From Euphorbia lathyris (lineage: Eukaryota > Streptophyta > Magnoliopsida > Malpighiales > Euphorbiaceae): a DNA stretch of 64,000 nucleotides. Location: NCBI RefSeq assembly GCF_963576675.1, contig NC_088911.1:77467256-77531255 (forward strand), given 5' to 3'. Position 1 is the first letter of the stretch, and each line of letters opens with the position of its first letter. The notes under the pieces are model-generated. The model did no database searches and was not told where the DNA came from. It saw only the letters and a list, made by a program, of their open reading frames with translations. A program made the position numbers and the translations under genes. Below are positions 46,539-56,179 of this stretch, piece by piece.

Positions 46539-47867
46539 TTAAAACATAAAAACAACATAGGAAATAACAAAAGAAAATACATAAAGAAAAGAGAAAGAAA
46601 AACGGAAACTATGGTTGTGGTGGAGGCGGATTGCCGTGGAGGTTGAAGTAGGAGGCGAAGGAGTTGGTGAGGGCATCAAACGAGCATCGAGATGGGCCCA
46701 ATCCTCACGTTGTTGCGCCTCAATGGAGTTGAAACGGGTGATGAAGGTGGAGTGGTCCATGAGGCGATTAGCCTCAAGGGTGTCAAAGCGGGTGTTGAGG
46801 GTGGCGAAGTGGTTGTCGTAGTGGGCTCGATCGGCACGTTGGTGGCCTTCCAATACGTCCAACCGAGCATAGATGGAATTGAAGTCATGGTTAGGTGGAG
46901 GACTGAAATTGAGGCCCATATCCGAATCCGAACCCTCCTCCTCGTGAGATTGAGCCGCCCCCGAGGTTTCACCCGGGCCCGAGGTGGAGCGCCTAAGGGA
47001 TTTGAAGGCATTTTTCTCCATGGGCCGAGGCAAAAGGCTTGGGAGGCGAGCAAGGGCAGCCTCGCCAAGAGCGGAAGTGGCGAAGAGAGTGACTAGATGG
47101 CCCAACCCGATCTTGCCCCGCTTTCGGGTGGAAATGTGGTGGAGTTGGACTGCCACAAGATAGGAGAGGTCATAGGCACGGTTGTTGGCGCAACAATAGA
47201 GTGCCAAAAGTTCATCCTTGTTGACCCTGGTGGATTCCGACTTCCCCGAAAAGTAGACGGAGATGAAGCGGTGGAGAAGTTGGAGGATTGGATCACGGAT
47301 GAGAGAGGGGCGGAGGTTGGAGACATCATAATCCTCGGACCCGGTGATGGAGGTCCAAAAATCACGAGCGGAAACATCCTCGGGCCAATGGGAGATACCA
47401 TCTTCCACTTGTTTGGTGAAGTGATTGCAGAGCCATTGGGTATCAATGGTGAAGGGGTGGTTGTGAAGGCGGAAGTTGAAGAGGGCGGCACCAGGGACGT
47501 TGTTAGAGGTGAGGGTGGTGTAGAACTCCAAAACTAAGGAGGGGTAAACGTGGGGCCGTGCAAGAAAGTGATCGTGCCAAGAGAGGGCACGGAGGCGCTC
47601 CACGAAAGCCCCGCCAAGGCCGAAACGGTCAAGAGTGTTCCGCTCAATGTATGGGAGCTCCATAAAGTGGGCGGCGGAAAGTGTTTGGTAGTGCTCGACC
47701 TTCCCCTCGGTTAGGAGATGAAAAGGAGCCCGGTGTAGGTGGGTAAGTGGTGGTGTCCCCTCCCGCTCGGGTGATGGTAGTGGTTGTTGATTTTGTGCAG
47801 AACGGGAAGAACGGGCCCTAGTGGACCGTGGGGGACGCATGTCGGCGGTGTGTTTTCGCCTAACCAT
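46539..47867 (-). CDS. Element C accessory ORF (plant transposon-protein / Athila ORF-like domain)
   Basis: From ATG 47867 (MVRRKHTADMRPPRSTRARS) 442 codons are open. The frame continues 101 codons further upstream, but that part translates TACGC repeats and the region before the TATA box, so I chose this start. The middle (about residues 45-290) has LSWHDHFLARPHVYPSLVLE, FYTTL, FRLHNHPFTIDTQWLCNHF and VQLHHISTRKRGKIGLGHL. The YPSLVLEFY and following I-x-L pattern matches the N-terminal domain of the Sirevirus-like ORF3s here. The C-terminus repeats a heptad-like unit (RLDVLEGHQRADRAHYDNHF, RFDTLEANR, RFNSIEAQQREDWAHLD), a likely coiled coil. Basic N-terminus, no membrane segment. Function unknown. 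Confidence 0.65.
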   Translation of the reverse strand: MVRRKHTADMRPPRSTRARSSRSAQNQQPLPSPEREGTPPLTHLHRAPFHLLTEGKVEHYQTLSAAHFMELPYIERNTLDRFGLGGAFVERLRALSWHDHFLARPHVYPSLVLEFYTTLTSNNVPGAALFNFRLHNHPFTIDTQWLCNHFTKQVEDGISHWPEDVSARDFWTSITGSEDYDVSNLRPSLIRDPILQLLHRFISVYFSGKSESTRVNKDELLALYCCANNRAYDLSYLVAVQLHHISTRKRGKIGLGHLVTLFATSALGEAALARLPSLLPRPMEKNAFKSLRRSTSGPGETSGAAQSHEEEGSDSDMGLNFSPPPNHDFNSIYARLDVLEGHQRADRAHYDNHFATLNTRFDTLEANRLMDHSTFITRFNSIEAQQREDWAHLDARLMPSPTPSPPTSTSTAIRLHHNHSFRFSFSFLYVFSFVISYVVFMF

Positions 47868-47955
47868 GGTGTGAGTGAGGGGTTTTAGAGAGTGTGGAGG
47901 AAGGTTGTGGGATGGTTGAGGTAGTTGTGAGGGAGAATAAGAAGAAAAAGAGGGG

Positions 47956-47963
47956 TTTATATA
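47956..47963 (-). promoter_or_regulatory. TATA box before the element C ORF
   Basis: The complement of TTTATATA gives TATATAAA, 96 bp upstream of the ATG at 47867. Its distance matches that of the ORF3 TATA boxes in elements A, D and E. Confidence 0.6.
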
Positions 47964-47999
47964 AGGGGAGAGTGGGGAATCCAAGTAAAACTCGGATTC

Positions 48000-48725
48000 C
48001 CAGAGGGGTACGCGGGGCGTGAAGGGGCCACGCCACGCGTATCCCTCCCCCTGAGCTTTATTTTTCGCAAAAATGGTGCGGTACGCGGGGCGTGAAAGGG
48101 GGCACGCCTCGCGTATCGCACCTCCTGCCCTTTTTTTATGGAAAAAAGGGGAAGGACACGGGGCGTACATGGGGATACGCCCCTCGTAAGAGTGGGAAGT
48201 TGAAGAATATTTTCGGAATATTTTCGGTTTTTTTATATATCAGTTTTCTGATTTTTAATTTTATGGTTTATGAGTTTTTAATGAGTTTTTATGATTTTTA
48301 TGTTTAATTATTAATTGTTTTTAATATTTTTATTTTTTAAATTGTAATTAAGGAGGTAGTTAATATAAAATTTATTGTGGAGGGAGTTTTGAATTTGAAA
48401 GGGTGGAAGTTGATTGGATGGAAAGGAAGGTGGAGTGTGGAAGTGGAAAATGTGTATAGGGAAGAGGAGTGATGGGAAGTTTGAGGGAAGGAAAGTTGCC
48501 ATGGGGAGTTGTAATTCACAACTCCCCGAGGATACGCGAGGCGTGCCCTGGGGCGCGTCCTGCGTGTCCTCCCACGTGGCTCTTATTCGAAAGAGGTTTT
48601 ACTCACCGATGGCTATGCGGGGCGTGATAGGAGATACGCCCCGCGTGGTGTGTCTTTTATTGAGTAAAATGGGCAGACACACAACTACGCGGGGCGCATG
48701 GGGTTGTACGTCCCGCGTAGCTCAA
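48000..48725. repeat. Third cluster of TACGC-type motifs upstream of the element C ORF
   Basis: Inverted pairs recur about every 60-80 bp: TACGCGGGGCGT with CACGCCACGCGTA (48009-48041), TACGCGGGGCGT with CACGCCTCGCGTA (near 48083-48117), TATGCGGGGCGT with TACGCCCCGCGT (near 48614-48646), and TACGCGGGGCGC with TACGTCCCGCGTA (near 48685-48719). AT-rich DNA without motifs separates the groups at 48200-48500. Confidence 0.75.
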
Positions 48726-49006
48726 AAAAAAAATTTTGGATTAACATGGGATTTGTTTCTCTTATTTTTATTTATGCAAGAGGATACAAAAGAAAATAAA
48801 ATGAGGGTAAAAATAAAATGATAGCTGAAAGCGAAGATGATGAGATGACGGAAACTAACAACGGCATACGTAAAAATACTAGAAGTAGAGACAAACAAAA
48901 ATAAAAATAAGTTGAAAAACGTTTATAATATATATAAACAAGTGGTTCGAGAAACTCAAACCGGTGCTACGTTTTGAGTCGAAGTAGCTCGACTTTGAAT
49001 TTCCTC

Positions 49007-49585
49007 CTAGGTGTATGCTTCCATTCGCGTTAGGAATTCAAATTCTTGAATAAACAACCCGTACCTGCAAAACGGATTGTTCGCTTCAAAAGAATTTAAC
49101 AAAAACCAAAAACTATATGTACAGAAATTATCGAAGAGTTTAGTTTGCTCCCTTTTTGACTCCTTTGGTAGTTTAAAAGGAGCAAAATGTTCCGATGTAG
49201 AAGGAACCTCTGACTCTTCTAGCTTTGGATTTATTTCTATGGGTCCGCACATAACCGGCTCATCGATGTCCGTTTCCTCACAACAGAGACGACTTTTATT
49301 CGTTGGGGAATCCTTTTGAGAAAACTCGATTAACTCGAGCTTCCCATTTTGACAAACCGAATTGATATCTCGAATTGATTCGTCAGCAGCGGAATCAAGA
49401 GGAGACTTCAATCTGGCCCATAGATTTTCCAATTCCCTGAAATATGTCTCAGTGTTAGATAATCCTTCATGAATATCTTTAAGCATAGAGATTACCACAT
49501 CGAATTGTGAGGTTGAGTGTGGGCATCCGTCATCCATACGGTCGTCCCACCGATGACGACTATGAAGCATCATACCATGAAACAA
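49007..49585 (-). CDS. Hypothetical ORF following the primer site of element C
   Basis: A 192-codon frame starts about 110 bp inside the primer-binding site, where gag normally begins. It includes FDVVISMLKDIHEGLSNTET, YFRELENLWARLKSPLDSAA, an acidic stretch with CCEETDIDEPVMCGPIEINP, and ends FIQEFEFLTRMEAYT. I do not recognise a Gag core or zinc knuckle. It may be a remnant of gag or of its leader kept for RNA packaging. Translation is uncertain. Confidence 0.4.
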   Translation of the reverse strand: MFHGMMLHSRHRWDDRMDDGCPHSTSQFDVVISMLKDIHEGLSNTETYFRELENLWARLKSPLDSAADESIRDINSVCQNGKLELIEFSQKDSPTNKSRLCCEETDIDEPVMCGPIEINPKLEESEVPSTSEHFAPFKLPKESKREQTKLFDNFCTYSFWFLLNSFEANNPFCRYGLFIQEFEFLTRMEAYT

Positions 49586-49696
49586 ATCATTAGTAACATA
49601 AAACGAAATAAATTATTCATGAAAAGAAAGTAATATTTACAAATGCTTAAACTAACAATAAAACGTTTTTGTCTAATATTGCAAGAAATTATAAAT

Positions 49697-49713
49697 CCCC
49701 GGCAACGGCGCCA
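49697..49713 (-). other. tRNA-Asp primer-binding site of element C
   Basis: The minus strand reads TGGCGCCGTTGCCGGGG, complementary to the 3' end of plant tRNA-Asp including CCA. It starts six bases from the LTR edge at 49720. Confidence 0.9.
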
Positions 49714-49719
49714 AAAACT

Positions 49720-51543
49720 TGATAGCGCGACGCCTAGTGGTAGAGTTTTCACGACGAAATGTATATATTATGAGTGCGGACTCTATATCTATGGATGTGA
49801 TCTTTATAAATTGCTCTTAACTCTGCTAGACGCTACGACTACTTAGGGGCAAGTGTACCCCATCGTATCAAGTAATAATCCGGTTAAGACTGGGTATCAA
49901 ATCCACGAGATTTATAATTACAACTATTAGACGACTCGGTTTCGTATGTTATTTAAGCGACGATTACTTTGGGGTAAAGTAAGACACAACTACACACTAT
50001 TCCTAACTATTGGCGACACAGATTTATGTAGCTAAAACCCTATGAAGTGGGATGAATAATGATAAGTTATAACCACGATAAATAACGACTCTAAATGTAT
50101 ACGGATAATAATTTACTCTTGCAAAGATGACTAAGTGTAGTAGGACCGACCCGTGAAGCACTTAGACTACGTGATTCCTAGTCAAGGCGTGTCTAATGCG
50201 GGGGAATTAGAAACTAGGGCCCGTAAGTTCCGTGGTTTGTCAATTCCTACGGTTTCCGGTTTGTCACTTCCGGTAGGGCAACACCTATATAACTCCCTAA
50301 AGATAGCCCGAATGGCGTCGGAAATCGCGTTCTCCTACACAATAATCAATTATCAATATCAAAACAAGTAGCAAACACTAACACGTAAAGGGAAGTAGAG
50401 ATCATAAATCATGAAATTATAAATATGAAATGCATATAAATGGAATACAACCAAGCCTAGTACATAGGAAGTGTACAAGCTAATTAGCACGTAAAAGGGG
50501 AGAATCCGCCCTTGAAACTAGCTAACCGGACTCAAAGCCGTCTCCTAGGTCGTGGAGGTGGAACTCTCGAGCTTGGTGACGAATGGTGGAGCGGAACTTT
50601 GATGGAATGCCGAAACAACCGAACAAGCTCTCGAGGTGGAGAGTTTAGCTACAAAAACTGAATCTATACTACAACAAATATCAAAACAAGTATAGTTTGC
50701 TCCCTAGTGTGTAATTATTTCTTGGTATCAAATGAAGTTCAAGAGCTTCCTATTTATAGACATCAAGCAAGGGCAAGTTTGTAACTTCATGAAGTACAAG
50801 TATGGAGCAACATTATTTGGTGCAGAAATCCCATGATACGCCCCGCGTAGGTTGGTCTACGCCCCGCGTAAGTGCCCATTCCATCAGAAATCTCCTGTAT
50901 ATGGACCAATTCGTTGTCTTGTTGTCTCAAACACGCCCTGCGTAGCTAAAGTACACCCCGCGTGTTTAAGTCTCTGAAGTTTTATTGCTTGAATTGGGGC
51001 TTTTACGCCGTGCGTAGCTGAAGTACGCCCTGCGTAAAAGAGTCTCTGAGTTTTTATCATTGAAGAATTGCCTGGTACGCCTCGCGTGTATGGTTATACG
51101 CCCCGCGTATGAAGAGTTGACTCAGGGAGACAGTGCAGTCTGACTTTCAGGATTAGGCCAATTATTTCCGACATGTGTCATACGCCCCGCGTATGGTGGC
51201 ATACGCCCCGCGTATGCTGAGTCAATTCCACATGGTGCCTGCGGATAAGGCAATCATTGCTGACACATGTTTCACGCCCCGCGTAAAGGATTATACGCCC
51301 CACGTATTTGAGTAGATTTTTGCTCCATGCTCGTACCTGAAATACAAATCTTGCGAGCCGAGTTAGCTTGACGTTTTTATTTCCTAAACTAATCAAAAGC
51401 ACAGAAAATTAACTGAAAGTACGAGATTTATTTTTATTTCTTTATTTTATCAAAACACTTTATTTTTGTAATTAAACTTATTTATTTTATCCAAAATCAA
51501 CCCGTAAATCACGCTAAAAGATAGGGGTAAAATACCCCTATCA
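49720..51543 (-). repeat. 5' LTR of element C (1,824 bp)
   Basis: Exactly the same length as the 3' copy. The motif array is at about 50837-51306 and the terminal hairpin at 51520-51542. Several differences from the other LTR fall inside the CpG-rich motifs, as expected from methylation decay. Confidence 0.95.
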
Positions 51544-53154
51544 GTGGTCAGCATTGTTATGCTGAGCATGCCAACATACCTTAGTGGTATGTCCTTTTTT
51601 TCCGCAGAAGTCACATTGGACAATCCGCTTGTTGAACCAACACACATCTTTTGTGTGTCCCCTTTTCCCGCAACAGTCACACTGGGTGAACTGTTTGTGC
51701 TGACTAGTACTGGTGTACTCAGTATGGGTTTTATTTTTATTTGAGCCTTTTACTTGACTCTGTAGGATTGTAACGTCCTTTCTAAGTTTCTTTGACTCAG
51801 ATTGGACCTCCGTGACAAACTTATGCATTATTTGAATGTTGCTATGTAAGTCTGAATTGTCTTGGAGGAGATATCGGAGGTCACTCAGCTTGACCTCTTC
51901 AATCTCGTCACATCGCCTGCTGAGTGATTTTATTTTCTTATTGCATTTCTTAGTTAGCTTGTATAAATCACTCAGGGCATTTACCATTTCATTTCTAAAC
52001 AAGAGTAAGGGTGTTACCTCATTGTTGTGTACCTCCCGGTCAGTTTCATCAGAGAGGTCAGCTTGCTCTGATTGAGAATGGTCAGCTCCATCATCTGCCA
52101 TGAAACATATATTGGCAGTTTCATTTTGCTCAGCTTCAGATGAGGTTGACTCATCACTGTCACTCCATGTTGCTACCATTGCTTTCTTGTTTCCCTTCTT
52201 ATCCTTTTTGAGATTCGGACAGCTTGACTTGATATGTCCAGTCTGATGGCACTCAAAGCATGTGACGGACTTGGAGCTGTCCTTCTTGTATTTGTCACTT
52301 GACTCAGCTTTATATCTGTCACCTCTTTCGTATGGTCGTTTGCTGTTCCTGTCATTTCTTCTGAACAGCTTCTTCATCTTTCTAGTGAACATAGCCATTT
52401 CCTCATCATCAGTTGAGTCAGCTTCAGTCGAGTCAGCTTTCATGACTAGTGACTTTTGTTTCTTGTCTTCTTACTTATCTTTCTCTTTAGCTTCAAAGTT
52501 TTGCATTGAGATTTCATGAGTCAGCAGAGATCCGATTAGCTCATCATACTTGTATGTAGTCAGGTCCTGAGCTTCTTCTACTGCAGTTTTCTTTACTTGC
52601 CAGCTCTTCAGTAGGCTTCTCAAAATTTTCTTCACTTGTTCTTCTTCGGTGAAGTTCTTGCCGAGTCTTTTTAACTCATTTATAATATTGGTGAATCTGG
52701 CATTCATGCTGGAGATGTCTTCGTTGTCGTTCATTTCAAATAGCTCATACAATCTCATGTGTTGATTCACCTTTGACTCATTGACTTTGATTGTGCCTTC
52801 ATAGGTCACTTCGAGCTTCTTCCAAATCTCATGTGCTGACTCACAACCTGAAATCTTATTATATTCTGCAGCATCTAAAGCACAGTGAAGCATATTTATA
52901 GCCGAAGCATTATTTTGGAGTTTTCTAAGGTCATCTTCTGACAACTCAGTTTCACTCTTAACAACTTTCTCATTGTTAACAGTTTTAAATGGCACGAATG
53001 GCCCTTGAACAATTGCAAGCCATGCACTCATGTTTGTGGCTTGGATAAAGTTCTTCATCCTATTCTTCCAGAATGTATAGTTTGATCCAAAGAATAGGGG
53101 AGGCCGACTGATTGATAATCCCTCTGGGAGTATCTGGGTTGTTTGGTTTCCTAG
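51544..53154 (-). pseudogene. Element E Gag, N-terminal and middle part
   Basis: The frame begins at the junction near 53154 with GNQTTQILPEGLSISRPPLF and reads FKTVNNEKVVKSETELSEDD, the copia Gag core INMLHCALDAAEYNKISGCE, and zinc knuckles CFECHQTGHIKSSC, CDCCGKRGHTKDVC and CDFCGKKGHTTKVC. It is interrupted by a TAA near 52470 and cut by element C at 51543. With the knuckle at 42732-42892 the family Gag has four knuckles. The first codons and the 5' LTR are replaced by the dioxygenase exon copy. Confidence 0.85.
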
Positions 53155-53340
53155 AAGGACTTGTAGATGCCGGAATCGCAAAGATTCCCGGCATATTCAT
53201 CCATCATCAATTTGATACAGATACAGATACAGAGGAAAAGTCAATTTTATCAAACCCCAAATACAGCATCCCAGTAATAAATTTGGAAGATGCAGATAAA
53301 GATGGTAATAAACGAGGCGAAATCATTGGGAAAGTGGGAG
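53155..53340 (+). pseudogene. First-exon fragment of a 2-oxoglutarate dioxygenase (right copy)
   Basis: Repeats 13219-13404 from AAGGACTTGTAGATGCC with a few substitutions, giving GLVDAGIAKIPGIFIHHQ through EIIGKVG. The first part of the exon (before GLVDAG) is missing because the fragment is fused to the Gag of element E, so it cannot be expressed. Confidence 0.85.
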
Positions 53341-53910
53341 TGATAAGGATTGACTTAGTCATTTTCTGTTATGATATTTATTCAAATTATATTCTGTATT
53401 TATCCTGTAATTAGTTATTATCTCTAGCTTATCTTAACTGCACAGTTTAGGGTTGTAAACTCTATTTATACCTCTCTTCCAAAGTGAATAAACATAACTT
53501 CTTCTTCTCTATGTGGTATCAGAGCTTTTTGATCCACTTTCCCTCTTTAACAAAACCCCTTCTTCCTCTCACGCCTCTCCTATGGCAACTCCGAATTCAT
53601 CTTCTTAAATTCCCAATAATGATGACCCAACAAAGCCCTTCACCTACATAAATATCCAACGCACAATTCAATTAAGCCCTACAAACTATCCATCTTGGAA
53701 ATTACAGATTCAAGCCATCCTTATTGGGCACGATCTGTACAAGTTTGTTGATGACACTTACCTTCCTCCCTCCCCAACCATTACTGAAGCTGGCACTAAG
53801 AAACCTAACCCGGAACTGCGTTTATGGAATCGATAAGATCAATTACTATTTGCTGCCCTAGTTGGCACTCTTTCTCCCTCACTCCTTCCACTGGTTTCTC
53901 AAGAAAAAAC
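53341..53910 (+). mobile_element. Copia element G, LTR and Gag start (right copy)
   Basis: LTR 53341-53513, primer site TGGTATCAGAGC at 53514 and a Gag frame from ATG 53582. The sequence matches 13405-13973 with about 2 percent differences. Here Gag has two stops not in the left copy: TAA after the NSSS codons and TAA in place of CAA (LWNR-Q-DQLL). It ends at the same base against the element E LTR, so it is a duplicate of the already interrupted locus, not an independent insertion. Confidence 0.85.
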
Positions 53911-54201
53911 TGTTGGTCCCGTGTGATTAGTTCCAAGGGGGGGGGTTAGGAACTAATCTAACTTTTTTTGCTAATTAATCTTGCTGACTTAGTTATTTTA
54001 GTAATTTGAGCAGCTCAGCTTTGGTCAGCTTGGGTGAGCTTAGCGTAAGACAACTTTAGTCAGATGCTGACTAAGACTGTTTTACTTGAGAGATGGGAAT
54101 TGACTCTCTTGTAGTCAGTTTCCAACTCAGCACTTCGATTTACTCCATGTTTGTTTCTAACAGTTTATATGCTGAGCAAATGCAACAAACAACACAAGCA
54201 C

Positions 54202-54246
<45 letters not shown>

Positions 54247-54270
54247 AGAGAGTTAGAAATTACTCAGTAT
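53911..54270 (-). repeat. Partial LTR of a second copy of element E
   Basis: Starts TGTTGGTCCCGTGTG at the same junction with G Gag as at 13974. It follows the left LTR for about 350 bp, including the (AT)n tract (54204-54242, longer than the left copy). It is cut at TACTCAGTAT by element D, and the rest should lie beyond the right end of D, outside the window. Confidence 0.85.
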
Positions 54271-54551
54271 TGTTAGTCCCTAGTAATTAGTTCCAAGGGG
54301 GGGGATAGGAACTAATGTAACTTTTTCGCTTTTAATTATGCTGACTTAATGTTATTTTAAGAGTTTGTTAACTCAGCGTGTTGGTCAGCACGGCCGATTG
54401 ATTAGTCAGACAGTTTTAGTTCTATGCTGACTAAGACTGCTTGACTTGAGAGTTGGGAATTGACACTTGAGAGGTCAGCTTCCAACTCAGCACTCAGATT
54501 TACTCAGTTTCAGTTTTAGCAATTTTTATATGCTAAGTAAATATCACAAGC

Positions 54552-54622
<71 letters not shown>

Positions 54623-55743
54623 AGAGAAAGAGTTTAGAAGTTACTCAGCACGACTTATCCTGGTTCGGCCTCTCTGCCTACGTCCAGTCCCCTTTACAAG
54701 GTAGAGCACAAACCCTTTACAAGGTAGAGCACAAACCCTTTACAAGGCAGTGAGTATGCAAGTGTACGTCCTCTATTCGTCTACTCAGCTCCTACTAAGT
54801 ACTACAACCCAGCACTTAGATTTTTCTACCACTGAATGCTTACAACCAAGCACTCAGCATACACTCTCAATATTACAATTGATAAACACTTGTTCTCTTT
54901 TCAGTAAAGAACACTTTAGAAGATTACACATAATCACTCTAGCATTTACACAAAGAATAGAAGATTTGGTGTAAGATCTTTGTATTTGAGTGCTTTGAAG
55001 ATTTCTCTCTTGGATTTTTCTTCTTTGTGATTCGGCAAATGTCCAAGTGAAATCCTTGTCCATTTTATAGATGAATTCTGGAGATTAGACCGTTTGAATT
55101 TGGTGTGTCCGTTGATTCCAAAACGGCTCTTTTAGTAGACAGCTTCTGGTCAGCTTCAATTTTGCAGGCCAATCCTGTCATCTGTTTTCTTCAGGTGTCA
55201 GCCTTGTCTTCTTCCTACAGACTTGTCTTTTTGTGCCAATTGTCTTTTACCAATAATCCATTGACCCATGTTTCTTGGAATTAGTCTTCCGTGTATTTTT
55301 TAGGCTTCAATTATTGGTGCAGAAGTTTGGCAGACTTTGTCCTTTAGTGAACGGATCCTTCATGCTATCCTGACTGTCACTCAGCTCCATTCGTTATCTT
55401 CGAATGTTCAACTTCCATGCTGAGTTCCTTCTTAGTCAGCTCCGTTCTGTTTATACAATTCTGAACGAGTCTTCTAATTTAGTCAGATTCGTTCTGGCAA
55501 CTTTGAAGGAGACTTCTGGTACTGAGTTCTACTCCACTCAGCTTCTATTCTTTCATGCTGAGTTCCGTTCCACTCAGCTTTGGCTTATGCTGACTTTTGT
55601 CCTGTCTAACTTTATATATATATTTTTGCACTCAATATTGAACAAACACATTAGTACAATTAAATCAAAGCATTTAAATTTAATTGCCTCTTAATCATGG
55701 ATGATTTTATCAAATCAAAATCTTGTGGAAAGGTGTTTCAACA
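54271..55743 (-). repeat. 3' LTR of element D (1,473 bp)
   Basis: The plus strand runs from TGTTAGTCCCTAGTAATTAG to AAAGGTGTTTCAACA. It has an (AC)n(AT)n microsatellite at about 54554-54620, at the place where the element E LTR has (AT)n, and a repeated ACAAACCCTTTACAAGG near 54700-54745. Confidence 0.9.
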
Positions 55744-55760
55744 AACTCCCCCATTTTGAT
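55744..55760 (-). other. Primary polypurine tract of element D
   Basis: Complement of AACTCCCCCATTTTGAT, identical to that of element E. Secondary GGGGGAG cores lie at about 55829-55835 and, in ORF3 coding sequence, 56300-56306. Confidence 0.85.
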
Positions 55761-56179
55761 GTTGGCAAAATACATAATTATGGAACTCAGTTATAAGTTA
55801 CCCCATGATTGATTTATTTTTGAAATAACTCCCCCGTAAGGGTTGCACATATTGTCTTAACTTAATTTTAAACCTTCCAAGATTTAATTGAATTAACCTT
55901 AAGACATTTGTGTATACTGACTTAGTTTAATGTTAGATTTTTTCAAGATCTGAGCTAATTGGATTTAAGTCAGTTTTCAAAAATATTAGAAGTATGTTGT
56001 TACTCAGTTTATTACATAAATATTTTAGTGTTAATGTATACTGAGTATGTTTTACTTCTTAATTTGTTTGTTCAATTTTATCAGCCAGGTTGAGAAAATG
56101 GTACTTGTCATAGATTAAGCAAAAAAAAACATATGAGGAAAGATTCTATGCTAAGTTCTAAACATTGACTAAGCTATAT
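55761..56179. other. Non-coding 3' region of element D
   Basis: No gene. Contains one secondary polypurine copy and AT-rich filler; same position as 15428-15771 in element E. Confidence 0.5.

Larger units (their letters stand above)
42888..51548 (-). mobile_element. Element C: non-autonomous tRNA-Asp-primed LTR retrotransposon (Tat/Athila-like)
   Basis: Two 1,824-bp LTRs (42893-44716 and 49720-51543) are flanked by perfect 5-bp duplications GTGGT (42888-42892 and 51544-51548). The primer site beside the right LTR is complementary to the 3' end of tRNA-Asp, usual for Athila/Tat gypsy elements. The 5-kb interior holds a small ORF near the primer site and one 442-codon ORF. No protease, integrase or reverse transcriptase is seen, so it must be moved in trans. 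The LTRs differ at about 45-50 positions by eye. LTRs and interior carry many copies of a TACGCCCCGCGTA motif. It sits in element E's gag. Confidence 0.93.
13974..53154 (-). mobile_element. Element E: Sirevirus-like Ty1/copia element, split by three insertions and lacking its 5' LTR
   Basis: Pieces in element order, right to left: gag (53154-51544, then 42892-42732), pol (42725-40232), a spacer (40231-40172, then 28640-28146), ORF3 (28145-26642, then 17252-15772), polypurine tracts and the 3' LTR (15410-13974). F, A and C interrupt it. Removing F restores reading through the break (DDSPPREPLTDL), and C splits a run of zinc knuckles. The expected 5' LTR, primer site and Gag start are missing: Gag stops near its eighth codon, joined to a copy of the dioxygenase exon. 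Several coding deletions make it inactive. Gag, pol order, ORF3 and repeated polypurine tracts point to the Sirevirus lineage. Confidence 0.85.

Noticed and set aside
46692..47537. Two plus-strand open frames (134 and 146 codons) opposite the element C ORF
   Set aside because: They are antisense shadows of a GC-rich gene. The minus frame is longer, has a TATA box, a domain-like pattern and coiled-coil repeats.
53155..53414. A 100-codon ORF that fuses Gag-antisense sequence to the dioxygenase exon
   Set aside because: Its start lies in antisense element E DNA and its end in the G LTR. It is a product of the rearrangement, not a gene.
54271..55743. This LTR as the missing 5' LTR of element E
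   Set aside because: It has its own TG/CA ends, interrupts the partial E LTR at AGTAT, and is followed by polypurine tract and ORF3, so it is the 3' LTR of element D.
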